NCBI GenBank assembly: GCA_025937665.1
Contig: JAICQW010000070.1
Coordinates: 1 to 8,753, forward strand
Direction: 5' to 3'
Length of the DNA stretch: 8,753 nucleotides
Origin: Nitrososphaeraceae archaeon
Lineage (GTDB): Archaea > Thermoproteota > Nitrososphaeria > Nitrososphaerales > Nitrososphaeraceae
The translations under genes were made by a program, and so were the position numbers. Position 1 is the first letter of the stretch. Each line of letters starts with the position of its first letter. Below the pieces are notes generated by a model that was not told the DNA's origin, did no database searches, and saw only the letters and a list, made by a program, of their open reading frames with translations. Shown one piece after another: positions 1 through 6,041 of the stretch.

Positions 1-873
1 AGGGATTCGAGCGGAAACGGAAGACACCTATTTGAACGAGAATGCTCGATCCAAAGACGTCATCAAAAATTAATAGAATTTTCACCATCTTCTGTTGTGG
101 ACAAGAAAACCAGATCAAAGATAGGGGAGATAGCTGTCAGAGCCGCAGAATCAGTAGATTATCTTAATGCAGGGACAGCTGAATTCTTAAGAGATGAAAA
201 GGGTAACTTTTATTTCATAGAGGTTAACTCTCGCCTTCAGGTAGAACATCCTGTCACAGAACTAGTCACAGGTATTGACCTTGTAAAGTTGCAGATAAAA
301 ATTGCATGTGGAGAAGAGATCCCATTTAAACAGGATGATCTTAATCTGAATGGTTCAGCAATAGAATGCAGGATAAATGCCGAGGATCCATTTCATGATT
401 TTGTTCCCTCAGTTGGACTGGTACCAGATTGTAATCTCCCATACGGACCCGGCGTAAGGGTTGACACATATTTGTATCCTGGGTGTAGTGTATCGGGGTA
501 TTACGATTCTTTGGTCGCAAAATTGATAACATGGGGACAGGACTTTAATGAAGCAAGGGTAAGAATGTCTAATGCATTAGATGAATTTTTGATAGAGGGA
601 ATAAACACAACTATTCCATTATACAGAACAATAATGAACGAGAAGAACTTTATTGAAGGGAAGATCTCAACTGATTATTTAGAAAAGTACGACATGCTAA
701 ATGTAATGCAGACTGAGCTTAAAGCAAAACAATTGAAGGAATCTGATTCCGCTATCGCATCTGCTTTACTTTTTTCTGAATATTTGAAGGGACAATACAG
801 CACAGGAAATTCATCAAAAGATCTCTCTTTGTCAAACTGGGTGAGGACAGGTAATAAGAAAAATGGAATTTAA
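1..873 (+). CDS. accC: Biotin carboxylase subunit of acetyl-/propionyl-CoA carboxylase (5' partial)
   Basis: This subunit carboxylates protein-bound biotin using ATP and bicarbonate, the first half-reaction of acyl-CoA carboxylase. In autotrophic thaumarchaea the enzyme fixes bicarbonate in the 3HP/4HB cycle. The reading frame is open from base 1, so the gene begins outside the window and 290 residues remain of a family length of about 450-500. An internal GTG at 97 is not the start, because conserved sequence precedes it: GNGRHLFERECSIQRRHQK at fragment residues 4-22. Next come the catalytic/metal segment FIEVNSRLQVEHPVTE (codons from about 214; Glu at 220-222), RINAEDP, and GVRVDTYLYPG with the biotin-site Arg at 457-459. 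YYDSLVAKL and the C-terminal cap ending near STDYLEKY follow. The last 60 or so residues are an Asn/Ser/Lys-rich tail. The stop overlaps the biotin carrier gene by 11 nt, which implies translational coupling. The carboxyltransferase subunit is not in the window. Confidence 0.95.
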   Translation, partial: RDSSGNGRHLFERECSIQRRHQKLIEFSPSSVVDKKTRSKIGEIAVRAAESVDYLNAGTAEFLRDEKGNFYFIEVNSRLQVEHPVTELVTGIDLVKLQIKIACGEEIPFKQDDLNLNGSAIECRINAEDPFHDFVPSVGLVPDCNLPYGPGVRVDTYLYPGCSVSGYYDSLVAKLITWGQDFNEARVRMSNALDEFLIEGINTTIPLYRTIMNEKNFIEGKISTDYLEKYDMLNVMQTELKAKQLKESDSAIASALLFSEYLKGQYSTGNSSKDLSLSNWVRTGNKKNGI

Positions 874-1375
874 AATAGATAACCAGGATAACGTACTATC
901 AGGATCAATAAAGGAATCCAGTGGTAACGGCAAGATTGTTGCTACTATAAATAATAAAGAGCATTCGATCAAAATAATCGGTCTTAAAAACAGTATACTT
1001 GAATTTATCTTGGACAATTCATATAAGACCGCAAAGATACTTGAATACGGCAGCTCTCATGTCAAAATATTGATGAATGGAGAGCAAATTATTCTCAAAA
1101 AGCATTCGAAATTGACAGAAATTTTGGAGAAATCTATGGCATTAGGTGGTTCTGCTTCTGGGGAAAACAAACTATTGAGTCAAATTCCAGGAAGAGTTGT
1201 GTCTATCATGGTCAAGGCAGGTGACCAATCAAAAAAAGGCGATTCTGTAATAGTGCTAGAGTCGATGAAAATGCAAGTTGCTGTAAAAGCACATAAAGAC
1301 GGGCAAATAAAAGACATTAAGGTAAAAATAGGCGATACTGTTTCGAGAAACGATGTTGTAGCTGTAATAGAATAA
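863..1375 (+). CDS. accB: Biotin carboxyl carrier protein of acyl-CoA carboxylase
   Basis: This protein carries biotin between the carboxylase and carboxyltransferase sites. The 170-residue protein has a divergent N-terminal beta-rich region (about 1-92), a short flexible Gly/Ser linker (about 93-103), and a C-terminal biotinyl domain (about 105-170). The biotinylation motif ESMKMQV is present, with the acceptor Lys136 encoded at 1268-1270. It sits in the expected hairpin between VIVL and AVKAHKDGQI, and the usual GDTV turn follows. The linker is short compared with the Ala/Pro-rich linkers of bacterial AccB. The ATG at 863 lies inside the last codons of the biotin carboxylase, an 11-nt overlap in a different frame, which suggests coupled expression and fixed stoichiometry. 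Fused PccA-type enzymes carry the same two modules in one chain; here they are clearly separate. A hairpin follows the stop by 13 nt. Confidence 0.94.
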   Translation: MEFKIDNQDNVLSGSIKESSGNGKIVATINNKEHSIKIIGLKNSILEFILDNSYKTAKILEYGSSHVKILMNGEQIILKKHSKLTEILEKSMALGGSASGENKLLSQIPGRVVSIMVKAGDQSKKGDSVIVLESMKMQVAVKAHKDGQIKDIKVKIGDTVSRNDVVAVIE

Positions 1376-1388
1376 AATAAAATCTTGG

Positions 1389-1407
1389 CCGGATATTTCC
1401 TATCCGG
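1389..1407. terminator. Hairpin between convergent genes, probable bidirectional terminator
   Basis: A perfect 7-bp stem (CCGGATA / TATCCGG) with a 5-nt loop (1396-1400) fills the 47-nt gap between the convergent biotin carrier and peroxiredoxin genes. On the plus strand a pyrimidine-rich stretch ending CTCTCTTT follows at 1415-1424. On the minus strand the sequence after the stem is also T-rich (complement of 1371-1386). Each strand therefore has a stem followed by a pyrimidine tract, which suits termination in both directions. Archaeal terminators often depend mainly on the T-tract, so the stem may be accessory. Confidence 0.6.
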
Positions 1408-1422
1408 GTTCCTAGTCTCTCT

Positions 1423-1902
1423 TTAATTGTTAATTTCTTTTAGTTTACTTTTAATTTCATTGTAGTTAGGCTCAATCAGTGGGTTGTCTGAAATCCAAAC
1501 ATATTTTATCACTCCGTTTTTATCTAGCAAGAAAACAGATCTTTTTGCAGCATTATAGTCCTTTAACGGGCCAAGATCCTTCATCACTATGCCATAGTTA
1601 CTGATTGTTTCTCTCTTGTAATCACTCAAAAGTGGAAAGTTCAGGTGTCTGTTTTCTTTGAATATTTTATTAGCAAATGGGCCATCTACTGAGATACCTA
1701 TAACTGCTGTATGGTTATTTTCAAATTCGCTCAGCGAGTCTCTAAATACGCACATCTCTGTTGTGCACACTGGAGATTCTGCGGCTGGAAAGAAAGCCAG
1801 CAAAGTATTCTTGCCTTTGAATTCTCCAAGTTTGTGTATGTTCATATCAATATCAGGCAATTCAAAATCAGGTGCTACGTCACCTTCTTTTAGGTTTGTC
1901 AT
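1423..1902 (-). CDS. bcp: Peroxiredoxin, PrxQ/Bcp type (thiol peroxidase)
   Basis: This is a cytosolic peroxide-reducing enzyme of the AhpC/TSA thioredoxin-fold superfamily, 159 residues, close to the usual PrxQ length. The active-site segment FFPAAESPVCTTEMCVFRD (residues 38-56) contains the peroxidatic Cys46 and a second cysteine, Cys51, in the CTxExC spacing typical of PrxQ/Bcp. The likely mechanism is atypical two-Cys, with an intramolecular disulfide reduced by thioredoxin. Ser43 replaces the common Thr of the PxxxTxxC motif, a tolerated change, and Arg121 in KRSVFLLD is the expected active-site arginine. No signal peptide is visible. The ATG at 1902 is preceded by a TATA-like element near 1943-1950, so the gene probably has its own promoter, although it lies 86 nt downstream of larE in the same direction. 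It is probably an oxidative-stress housekeeping gene; a link to the Lar genes is not implied. Confidence 0.92.
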   Translation of the reverse strand: MTNLKEGDVAPDFELPDIDMNIHKLGEFKGKNTLLAFFPAAESPVCTTEMCVFRDSLSEFENNHTAVIGISVDGPFANKIFKENRHLNFPLLSDYKRETISNYGIVMKDLGPLKDYNAAKRSVFLLDKNGVIKYVWISDNPLIEPNYNEIKSKLKEINN

Positions 1903-1942
1903 ACATCTGGTTAATGTCTACACAATGTTAATCTTTCTATAG

Positions 1943-1950
1943 GATAAAAT
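1943..1950 (-). promoter_or_regulatory. Candidate TATA box for the peroxiredoxin gene
   Basis: Read on the minus strand this is ATTTTATC, centred about 44 nt upstream of the ATG. With the usual archaeal spacing of about 25 nt, transcription would begin near 1921, giving a leader of roughly 19 nt. It lies in the 86-nt gap after the larE stop. This is a sequence match only and AT-rich background makes chance matches likely. Confidence 0.35.
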
Positions 1951-1988
1951 GCTCAAATAGTTTCCATTAGTACTAGGCTATTCCAGAA

Positions 1989-2825
1989 TTATGATTTAAA
2001 GTTAAAAGAAAGATTGTTGAAATTTTCTCTATTTTTGTAGCCTGATAAATCTAGTGCTATGTATTTAAATCCCAAGTCTTTTAATTTTGAATCTACTACT
2101 GATATCTTTTCCAGGTCAAACATATCTTTTATTTCATCTTTGCCGACCTCTATCCTTGCAATGTCTTGGTGATCTCTGACTCTTACCTGTCTGACTTTGA
2201 AAATTGACTTGATTAACAATTCTGCCGTTTCTATCCTTTTTAGTTTTTCAAGTGTTACAGGCATACCGTGTGGTATTCTTGAAGCCAAGCATGAATTTGA
2301 GGGTTTGTCATAGACTGACAAGTTATTTGATTCAGCAATGTTCCTTACATCTTGTTTGTTTATCCCTAGTTCTACTAGAGGGCTTTTGATACCATTCTCT
2401 CTCAAGGCTTTGATTCCTGGACGATAATCACTTAAATCATCTGTATTTGTTCCATCTACAATCAGGTCAACATCCATTTGCCTTGCTTCATTGGACAAAT
2501 ATGTAGCCAATTCTGTCCGGCAATGATAACATCGCAATTGATCATTTTTCACAAATTCGGTGTTGTCTAACTCGTTGTATCTTATTATTTTATGTTCAAT
2601 GTCAATCTCTTTAGCAACTCTTTTTGCAGATGTTAGTTCATCTGCAGATAGAGTATTATAATCAGCAGTAACAGCGATTGCATTTTTGTCTAATGCTTTC
2701 TTCGCTGCCATCGCCACGACTGCACTGTCCACTCCTCCGGACAATGCGACTATAACCTTTTCATTCCTGTCGTGGAACCACGATACCAATTGTTGAAAAA
2801 GATTATCTTCCAAATTCATCATCAC
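1989..2825 (-). CDS. larE: LarE, pyridinium-3,5-bisthiocarboxylate mononucleotide sulfurtransferase
   Basis: LarE is a PP-loop ATP pyrophosphatase-type enzyme that activates the carboxylates of the pyridinium dicarboxylate nucleotide and inserts sulfur, giving the dithioacid that holds nickel in the pincer cofactor. The 278-residue length matches the family. Visible motifs are the PP-loop SGGVDS (29-34), CYHC (99-102), DGTNTDDLSDYRPG (124-137) and KPSNSCLASRIPHG (174-187). Cys179 is the counterpart of the sacrificial cysteine of Lactobacillus LarE. Cys99 and Cys102 add two more, giving the three-cysteine pattern known from LarE proteins proposed to use a [4Fe-4S] cluster. The start is ambiguous: GTG at 2825, ATG at 2822 or ATG at 2819. 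The first overlaps the larC stop by 4 nt and the second by 1 nt (TGATG), so both imply coupling to larC. NadE/ExsB-like relatives are excluded by the DYRPG and CLASRIP motifs. Confidence 0.92.
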   Translation of the reverse strand: MMMNLEDNLFQQLVSWFHDRNEKVIVALSGGVDSAVVAMAAKKALDKNAIAVTADYNTLSADELTSAKRVAKEIDIEHKIIRYNELDNTEFVKNDQLRCYHCRTELATYLSNEARQMDVDLIVDGTNTDDLSDYRPGIKALRENGIKSPLVELGINKQDVRNIAESNNLSVYDKPSNSCLASRIPHGMPVTLEKLKRIETAELLIKSIFKVRQVRVRDHQDIARIEVGKDEIKDMFDLEKISVVDSKLKDLGFKYIALDLSGYKNRENFNNLSFNFKS

Positions 2826-4069
2826 TTGTATTTTCTTATTAATTCATGATGCACGGTATCATAGATTTTTTTGTATGGCATTTTTAGAGTCCTTGAAATT
2901 TTTTTGATATCATCAGATTCTGGTTTCATACTACTAACCGAACCATTGATACTCTTTGAAATCTTTACCTTGACTTCAAATTTGCGATTCTGAATTGATA
3001 TTGGTAGTGTAATAAAAGATCTTGGTACTATTATCCTATTTATTTCATTTACTCTACATCCCAACGAACCTGTTTCACTTAAAAGAATCTGAATAAGCGA
3101 TTCTCTACTTGCTTTGTCAGACAATACCTTGATTACAAATGACGGCCTGCTTTTTTTAGATATAGCATGTAGGACAGTAACATCTTTTGCGTTGTTTTCG
3201 TAAAGCACATCAATCATATTTCCTATTACCTCGCCGGTAACATCATCAACATTCGTTTCGAGTTCATAAATAATCTCTGAATCGTGTTCCAGTTTTGAGT
3301 TTGAGTTTGAGTTTCCAATAACCACTCTCAGTATGTTAGCAACATTTCTTTCCTCTTTTTGTCCACCACCATTCCCTATTTTTTCTGGTATAATTGGAGG
3401 ATATTGAGAAATATGCTCAGAACCCAAACTGATTAGCATGGAAGCACCTGTGGGCGTTGTAAGCTCACCGTCAAGTTTACCAGGTACTAGTAAGATGTTA
3501 CTTCCATTTAAAATCTCAAGAATCGCATTACCGGGATTTGGAACAAATCCATGGGAAAATTCTAATAATCCGTTGCCTACGGCTACATCCGTAGAATAAA
3601 ATCTTCTTGAAAGAAGGTTCAAATTGTCCAAGGCAACAGCAGTACCTATGAGGTCTGCTGCAGTATCAATGGTCGAGACTTCATGCAATCGGACACTGGC
3701 ATAACTACTGCCATGAATTTTTGATTCCGCAAGTATGATGCGCTTTAATGAATTAAGAACAAATGATTTTGCAACCTTTGACAGATGAAGTGAATCGCTG
3801 CAAGCAGAAATTGCTTTGTATACTACACTTCCTGTTCGTGAATGTGCCGAATCCGAATAGTCAAACAAGAACTTGGTACATGAAATGCCATGAGAGGTAG
3901 TTTTTAAGAAATCAACATTTCGTATTTTGGTTTCTTTAAAATAATCCTGACATGCATAAATTGAATCGATTACTTTTTTTTTATTTGCTCCAACATCGAT
4001 AAGGCTACTTAGGAGCATGTCGCCAGAAATACCAGCGATCTGTGAATCTATTATTACTATTTTAGTCAT
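2822..4069 (-). CDS. larC: LarC, nickel-inserting enzyme of nickel-pincer cofactor synthesis
   Basis: LarC is the CTP-dependent cyclometallase that inserts nickel into the dithioacid nucleotide made by LarE. The 415-residue protein is one continuous frame, whereas some bacterial larC genes need a programmed frameshift between two parts. Family motifs are AGISGDMLLSSLIDVG (12-27), RLHEVSTIDTAADLIG (127-142), GNGLLEFSHGFVPNPG (165-180), LDGELTTPTGASM (199-211), GNGGGQKEERNVANILRV (232-249), ELETNVDDVTGE (269-280) and KKSRP (305-309). The nickel-binding His-rich loop seen in Lactobacillus LarC is absent; the equivalent stretch is DYSDSAHSRTG (70-80). A serine/asparagine microrepeat (253-258) lies between the N- and C-terminal parts. 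Upstream are a purine-rich RBS (GAAGGGAG) and a TATA element. larE follows immediately. Older annotations call this family DUF111. Confidence 0.92.
   Translation of the reverse strand: MTKIVIIDSQIAGISGDMLLSSLIDVGANKKKVIDSIYACQDYFKETKIRNVDFLKTTSHGISCTKFLFDYSDSAHSRTGSVVYKAISACSDSLHLSKVAKSFVLNSLKRIILAESKIHGSSYASVRLHEVSTIDTAADLIGTAVALDNLNLLSRRFYSTDVAVGNGLLEFSHGFVPNPGNAILEILNGSNILLVPGKLDGELTTPTGASMLISLGSEHISQYPPIIPEKIGNGGGQKEERNVANILRVVIGNSNSNSKLEHDSEIIYELETNVDDVTGEVIGNMIDVLYENNAKDVTVLHAISKKSRPSFVIKVLSDKASRESLIQILLSETGSLGCRVNEINRIIVPRSFITLPISIQNRKFEVKVKISKSINGSVSSMKPESDDIKKISRTLKMPYKKIYDTVHHELIRKYK
3293..3315. repeat. Hexanucleotide repeat (TTTGAG) inside larC
   Basis: About three tandem copies of a 6-bp unit encode alternating Asn-Ser at LarC residues 253-258. 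The repeat lies between the conserved N-terminal domain (ending near residue 250) and the C-terminal domain (from about 267), so it appears to be a flexible linker. Because the unit is a multiple of three, copy-number change would keep the frame. Confidence 0.6.
3974..3982 (-). repeat. A9 homopolymer near the start of larC
   Basis: Nine consecutive A on the coding strand encode Lys30-Lys32 of LarC. The frame is intact as given. Loss of one A creates a stop immediately after the run; gain of one leads to a stop about 16 codons on. Confidence 0.8.
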
Positions 4070-4082
4070 GTAAGCGAAAATT

Positions 4083-4090
4083 CTCCCTTC
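4083..4090 (-). promoter_or_regulatory. Shine-Dalgarno-like site of larC
   Basis: On the minus strand this reads GAAGGGAG, 13 nt before the larC ATG. The spacing is longer than ideal, but it is the only purine-rich element between the TATA box and the start, and no other in-frame start fits it better. Confidence 0.4.
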
Positions 4091-4100
4091 TATATCCTGT

Positions 4101-4112
4101 TTATATAATTTA
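4101..4112 (-). promoter_or_regulatory. TATA box of the larC-larE operon (possibly bidirectional)
   Basis: On the minus strand this reads TAAATTATATAA, a good match to the archaeal TATA consensus, centred about 38 nt upstream of the larC ATG. The predicted start of transcription is near 4081, giving a leader of about 12 nt, in which case the site at 4083-4090 would only partly be transcribed. The element is nearly symmetrical, so it could also serve a plus-strand transcript toward the small ORF at 4163. Confidence 0.5.
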
Positions 4113-4162
4113 AAGATTGTTGTTTATTACTAATTTGGACTTGCATTTAAAAAAAATGTATA

Positions 4163-4312
4163 ATGACTTATCATTTATCAAAAGTTTACAGTGAAATAGA
4201 TTCAAGGGCTTTTTATGCAGAGTCTAAATTATTGATACTTAGTTTAGCACTATTACAGAACGCAATTGGTACAATGCATAGTTTCAGTATTGCAAAAGGA
4301 TTTTGGGATTGA
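4163..4312 (+). CDS. Small hypothetical protein, 49 residues (uncertain)
   Basis: An ATG-to-TGA frame of 49 codons in the 253-nt gap between larC and the PHP gene. I do not recognise the protein. It has a polar N-terminus (MTYHLSKVYSEIDSR), a hydrophobic, probably helical centre (LLILSLALLQNAIG, residues 23-36) and the C-terminus KGFWD. The hydrophobic part is too short to be a confident membrane span. In favour of a real gene: it fills the gap neatly, ends 10 nt before the convergent PHP stop, and a nearly symmetrical TATA element lies at 4101-4115, giving a plausible start of transcription near 4135. Against: no ribosome binding site is visible, the upstream sequence is an A8 run, and 49 codons can occur by chance in AT-rich DNA. 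It may be a small regulatory or membrane-associated peptide, or nothing. Confidence 0.35.
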   Translation: MTYHLSKVYSEIDSRAFYAESKLLILSLALLQNAIGTMHSFSIAKGFWD

Positions 4313-4322
4313 ACAGACAGTG

Positions 4323-4952
4323 CTAACTATTGATATATTCTATTAGATTGGTAATAGAGTTAAAATTACCAACTTCAGACAAATTATGTGCATCACTGCC
4401 CAAGTGAAAGTCAATCTTGTTATCTTTAAAGACTCTTAACCATTTCATAGGCGGCCTTTGATATTTTGCGTTAATTTCCACAGTCTTACGATTGGTTTTT
4501 AATAATTGTGATAATTCCAATAGTTCGTCATCAGTCAAGTCAAATGATTCTTCTGGAGCCAAGTGTCCAATAACTTTTACATATGGTAAAGTAATTGCCG
4601 ATTTCAGAGCTGAAAACCAGTCTTGTTTATTATTATACTTTGAATGAAAACTTGCAATCAAAAAGTGCCCTTCATATTCAACAGGGAAATCAACAGTTCC
4701 ATCCTTCAGGATTTTTGCTTCAAAACCTGAAATTATGGTTATCTTTGTTCCAGAGGATACCATTCTATCGATTTCTTCTAGATACCTTGGTATCCACTCA
4801 GATGTTCTTCTCACATGCTCCGCAAAGGCAAGAGTATTCAAGTTAATTTTTTCTGCACGTATCGTTACATTTTCAATCGACAGTTCTTGAGGTGAATGAT
4901 CATTGTAATTGCTATGAACATGATAGTCTTTTTTTAGGTCCAGCAAGGGCAT
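4323..4952 (-). CDS. PHP-domain metal-dependent hydrolase (phosphoesterase family)
   Basis: This is a stand-alone PHP domain of 209 residues, expected to be a cytosolic phosphoesterase with a trinuclear metal centre. The set of metal-binding motifs looks complete: DYHVHS (His11, His13), FAEHV (Glu45, His46), SGFEAKIL (Glu78), ASFHSKY (His103), IGHLAP (His130) and LGSDAHN (Asp187, His189). The EINAKY segment (159-164) is typical of the histidinol-phosphatase/YcdX-like branch. The substrate cannot be read from the sequence: histidinol phosphatase, a nucleotide or sugar phosphatase, or a hydrolase for a cell-surface precursor are all possible. There is no fusion to a polymerase or other domain. 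A TATA-like element lies about 23 nt upstream of the ATG, so the mRNA is probably leaderless. The ATP-grasp gene is divergent from the same intergenic region, which suggests but does not prove a shared function. Confidence 0.88.
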   Translation of the reverse strand: MPLLDLKKDYHVHSNYNDHSPQELSIENVTIRAEKINLNTLAFAEHVRRTSEWIPRYLEEIDRMVSSGTKITIISGFEAKILKDGTVDFPVEYEGHFLIASFHSKYNNKQDWFSALKSAITLPYVKVIGHLAPEESFDLTDDELLELSQLLKTNRKTVEINAKYQRPPMKWLRVFKDNKIDFHLGSDAHNLSEVGNFNSITNLIEYINS

Positions 4953-4970
4953 ATTAATTATCTGAATGCA

Positions 4971-4980
4971 TATTTAATTT
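4971..4980 (-). promoter_or_regulatory. TATA box of the PHP gene, probable leaderless transcript
   Basis: On the minus strand this reads AAATTAAATA, centred about 23 nt from the PHP ATG at 4952. With standard archaeal TATA-to-start spacing, transcription would begin at or next to the start codon. No ribosome binding site is seen upstream, which fits a leaderless mRNA. Confidence 0.45.
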
Positions 4981-5030
4981 CTTTTGGAACGTTGACAAAG
5001 AGGCAAATTGAATAATATCGTTCAAAATTC

Positions 5031-5038
5031 TTATATGA
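5031..5038 (+). promoter_or_regulatory. TATA box of the ATP-grasp gene
   Basis: TTATATGA, preceded by an A-rich stretch, stands about 40 nt upstream of the TTG start. Transcription would start near 5060, just before the ribosome binding site at 5064-5068. Together with the minus-strand element at 4971-4980 it makes the 123-nt gap a divergent promoter region. Confidence 0.4.
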
Positions 5039-5063
5039 TACCAGACAAAATTTTAATTTGGAT

Positions 5064-5068
5064 AAGGA
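5064..5068 (+). promoter_or_regulatory. Ribosome binding site that supports a TTG start
   Basis: AAGGA lies 7 nt upstream of TTG at 5076. A TAA at 5073-5075 immediately precedes the TTG in frame, so no earlier start exists. The next in-frame ATG falls around residue 27, which would delete the first strand and loop of the N-terminal domain. The site therefore decides for TTG. Confidence 0.55.
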
Positions 5069-5075
5069 TTATTAA

Positions 5076-6041
5076 TTGAAAGTCTCAAATTCCACCATTC
5101 TGGTTCCAGGTGCGTCTGCACCCGCTGCAATTAATACAATAAAATCTCTGAAAATGGTAAAATATCCAGTAAGGATAGTTAGTTCCGATACAAATCCTCT
5201 TTCTGCCGGTTTCTATATGTCGGATGCGCATGAACTGTTACCGGAAATAGAAAGTAAATCATATCTATCGAGGCTCTTTGAAATAATAACAAAACATAAG
5301 ATTAGTATTCTCATGCCATCCTCGGGATATGACATTTATCATTACAGCAAATACAAGAAAAGATTATTGAAGTTGGGAGCTTTACCTGTGGTGAGTGACG
5401 TAAAGACTATGGAAATTTGTAGAGATAAGATGCAGACATATAATCATCTCTCGAAAAAATTTGATCTACCTCTAACTACATTGGACTCAAAAAAACTAGA
5501 AGAATTTCCAATAATTGCAAAACCTAGATACGGAAAAGGGAGCAAAGGTATTATCAAAATAGAAAATGCACAGGATTTGAGATATATTCAATCAAAACAA
5601 AATGGATTGATTTTCCAAGAATATTTGCCTGGCACTGAATATACAATAGATGTTCTTTCAGACCTCGAAGGCGAACCTATAATAGCCGTTCCTAGAGTCA
5701 GGATTCAGACAAAAGCTGGAATCTCTACAGTTGGAAAAATTATCAAAGATGAAAATATTTCTGAAACCTGTAAATCGATCGCAAAATATCTAAAGATTCA
5801 AGGACCGTGCTGCATTCAGATGAAGGAGTCTAATGAAGGTACTCTCAAATTAGTTGAAGTAAATCCGCGGTTGGGTGGTGGCACCATTTTTACCGCACTG
5901 GCCGGTGCGAATTTTCCTGCAATGATTTTGGATATGGCAATGGGTAAGCGAATTAAGATGCCAAGGATATCTGAAATCACAGTTGTGAGATATTTTGAAG
6001 AGATAGTAGTGGAAAATCAAAAGGCAATGAAACTCCACTAG
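5076..6041 (+). CDS. ATP-grasp domain protein, carbamoyl-phosphate-synthase-like ligase
   Basis: A 321-residue ATP-dependent carboxylate-amine/thiol ligase-type protein of unknown substrate. The N-terminal pre-ATP-grasp domain opens with a beta strand and glycine-containing loop (TILVPGASAPAAINTIKSL, 7-25). The ATP-grasp fold follows: IIAKPRYGKGSKGI (146-159) with the nucleotide-binding Lys149 and a glycine-rich flap, FQEYLPGTEYTIDV (180-193) with Glu182 and Glu188, and the metal-binding LVEVNPRLGGGT (259-270) with Glu261 and Asn263. All expected catalytic elements are present. Similar stand-alone proteins occur in surface-polysaccharide and peptide-modification clusters, and relatives include PylC, LysX and CarB, but none of these names is supported here. 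The start is TTG with an AAGGA site. It is divergent from the PHP gene and followed by a perfect hairpin 24 nt after the stop. Confidence 0.88.
   Translation: MKVSNSTILVPGASAPAAINTIKSLKMVKYPVRIVSSDTNPLSAGFYMSDAHELLPEIESKSYLSRLFEIITKHKISILMPSSGYDIYHYSKYKKRLLKLGALPVVSDVKTMEICRDKMQTYNHLSKKFDLPLTTLDSKKLEEFPIIAKPRYGKGSKGIIKIENAQDLRYIQSKQNGLIFQEYLPGTEYTIDVLSDLEGEPIIAVPRVRIQTKAGISTVGKIIKDENISETCKSIAKYLKIQGPCCIQMKESNEGTLKLVEVNPRLGGGTIFTALAGANFPAMILDMAMGKRIKMPRISEITVVRYFEEIVVENQKAMKLH

Noticed and set aside
97..873. GTG at 97 as start of the biotin carboxylase
   Set aside because: The same frame is open to base 1 and encodes the conserved HLFERECSIQRRHQK segment, so the gene is cut by the window edge and does not begin here.
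1658..1942. Plus-strand frames opposite the peroxiredoxin gene
   Set aside because: They are antisense shadows of a well-supported gene with full family motifs.
1423..4069. Peroxiredoxin as a functional part of the Lar operon
   Set aside because: An 86-nt gap with its own TATA-like element separates it from larE, and no known Lar step uses a peroxiredoxin.
4595..4846. Plus-strand 83-residue frame opposite the PHP gene
   Set aside because: The opposite strand encodes all PHP metal-binding motifs, so this is a shadow.
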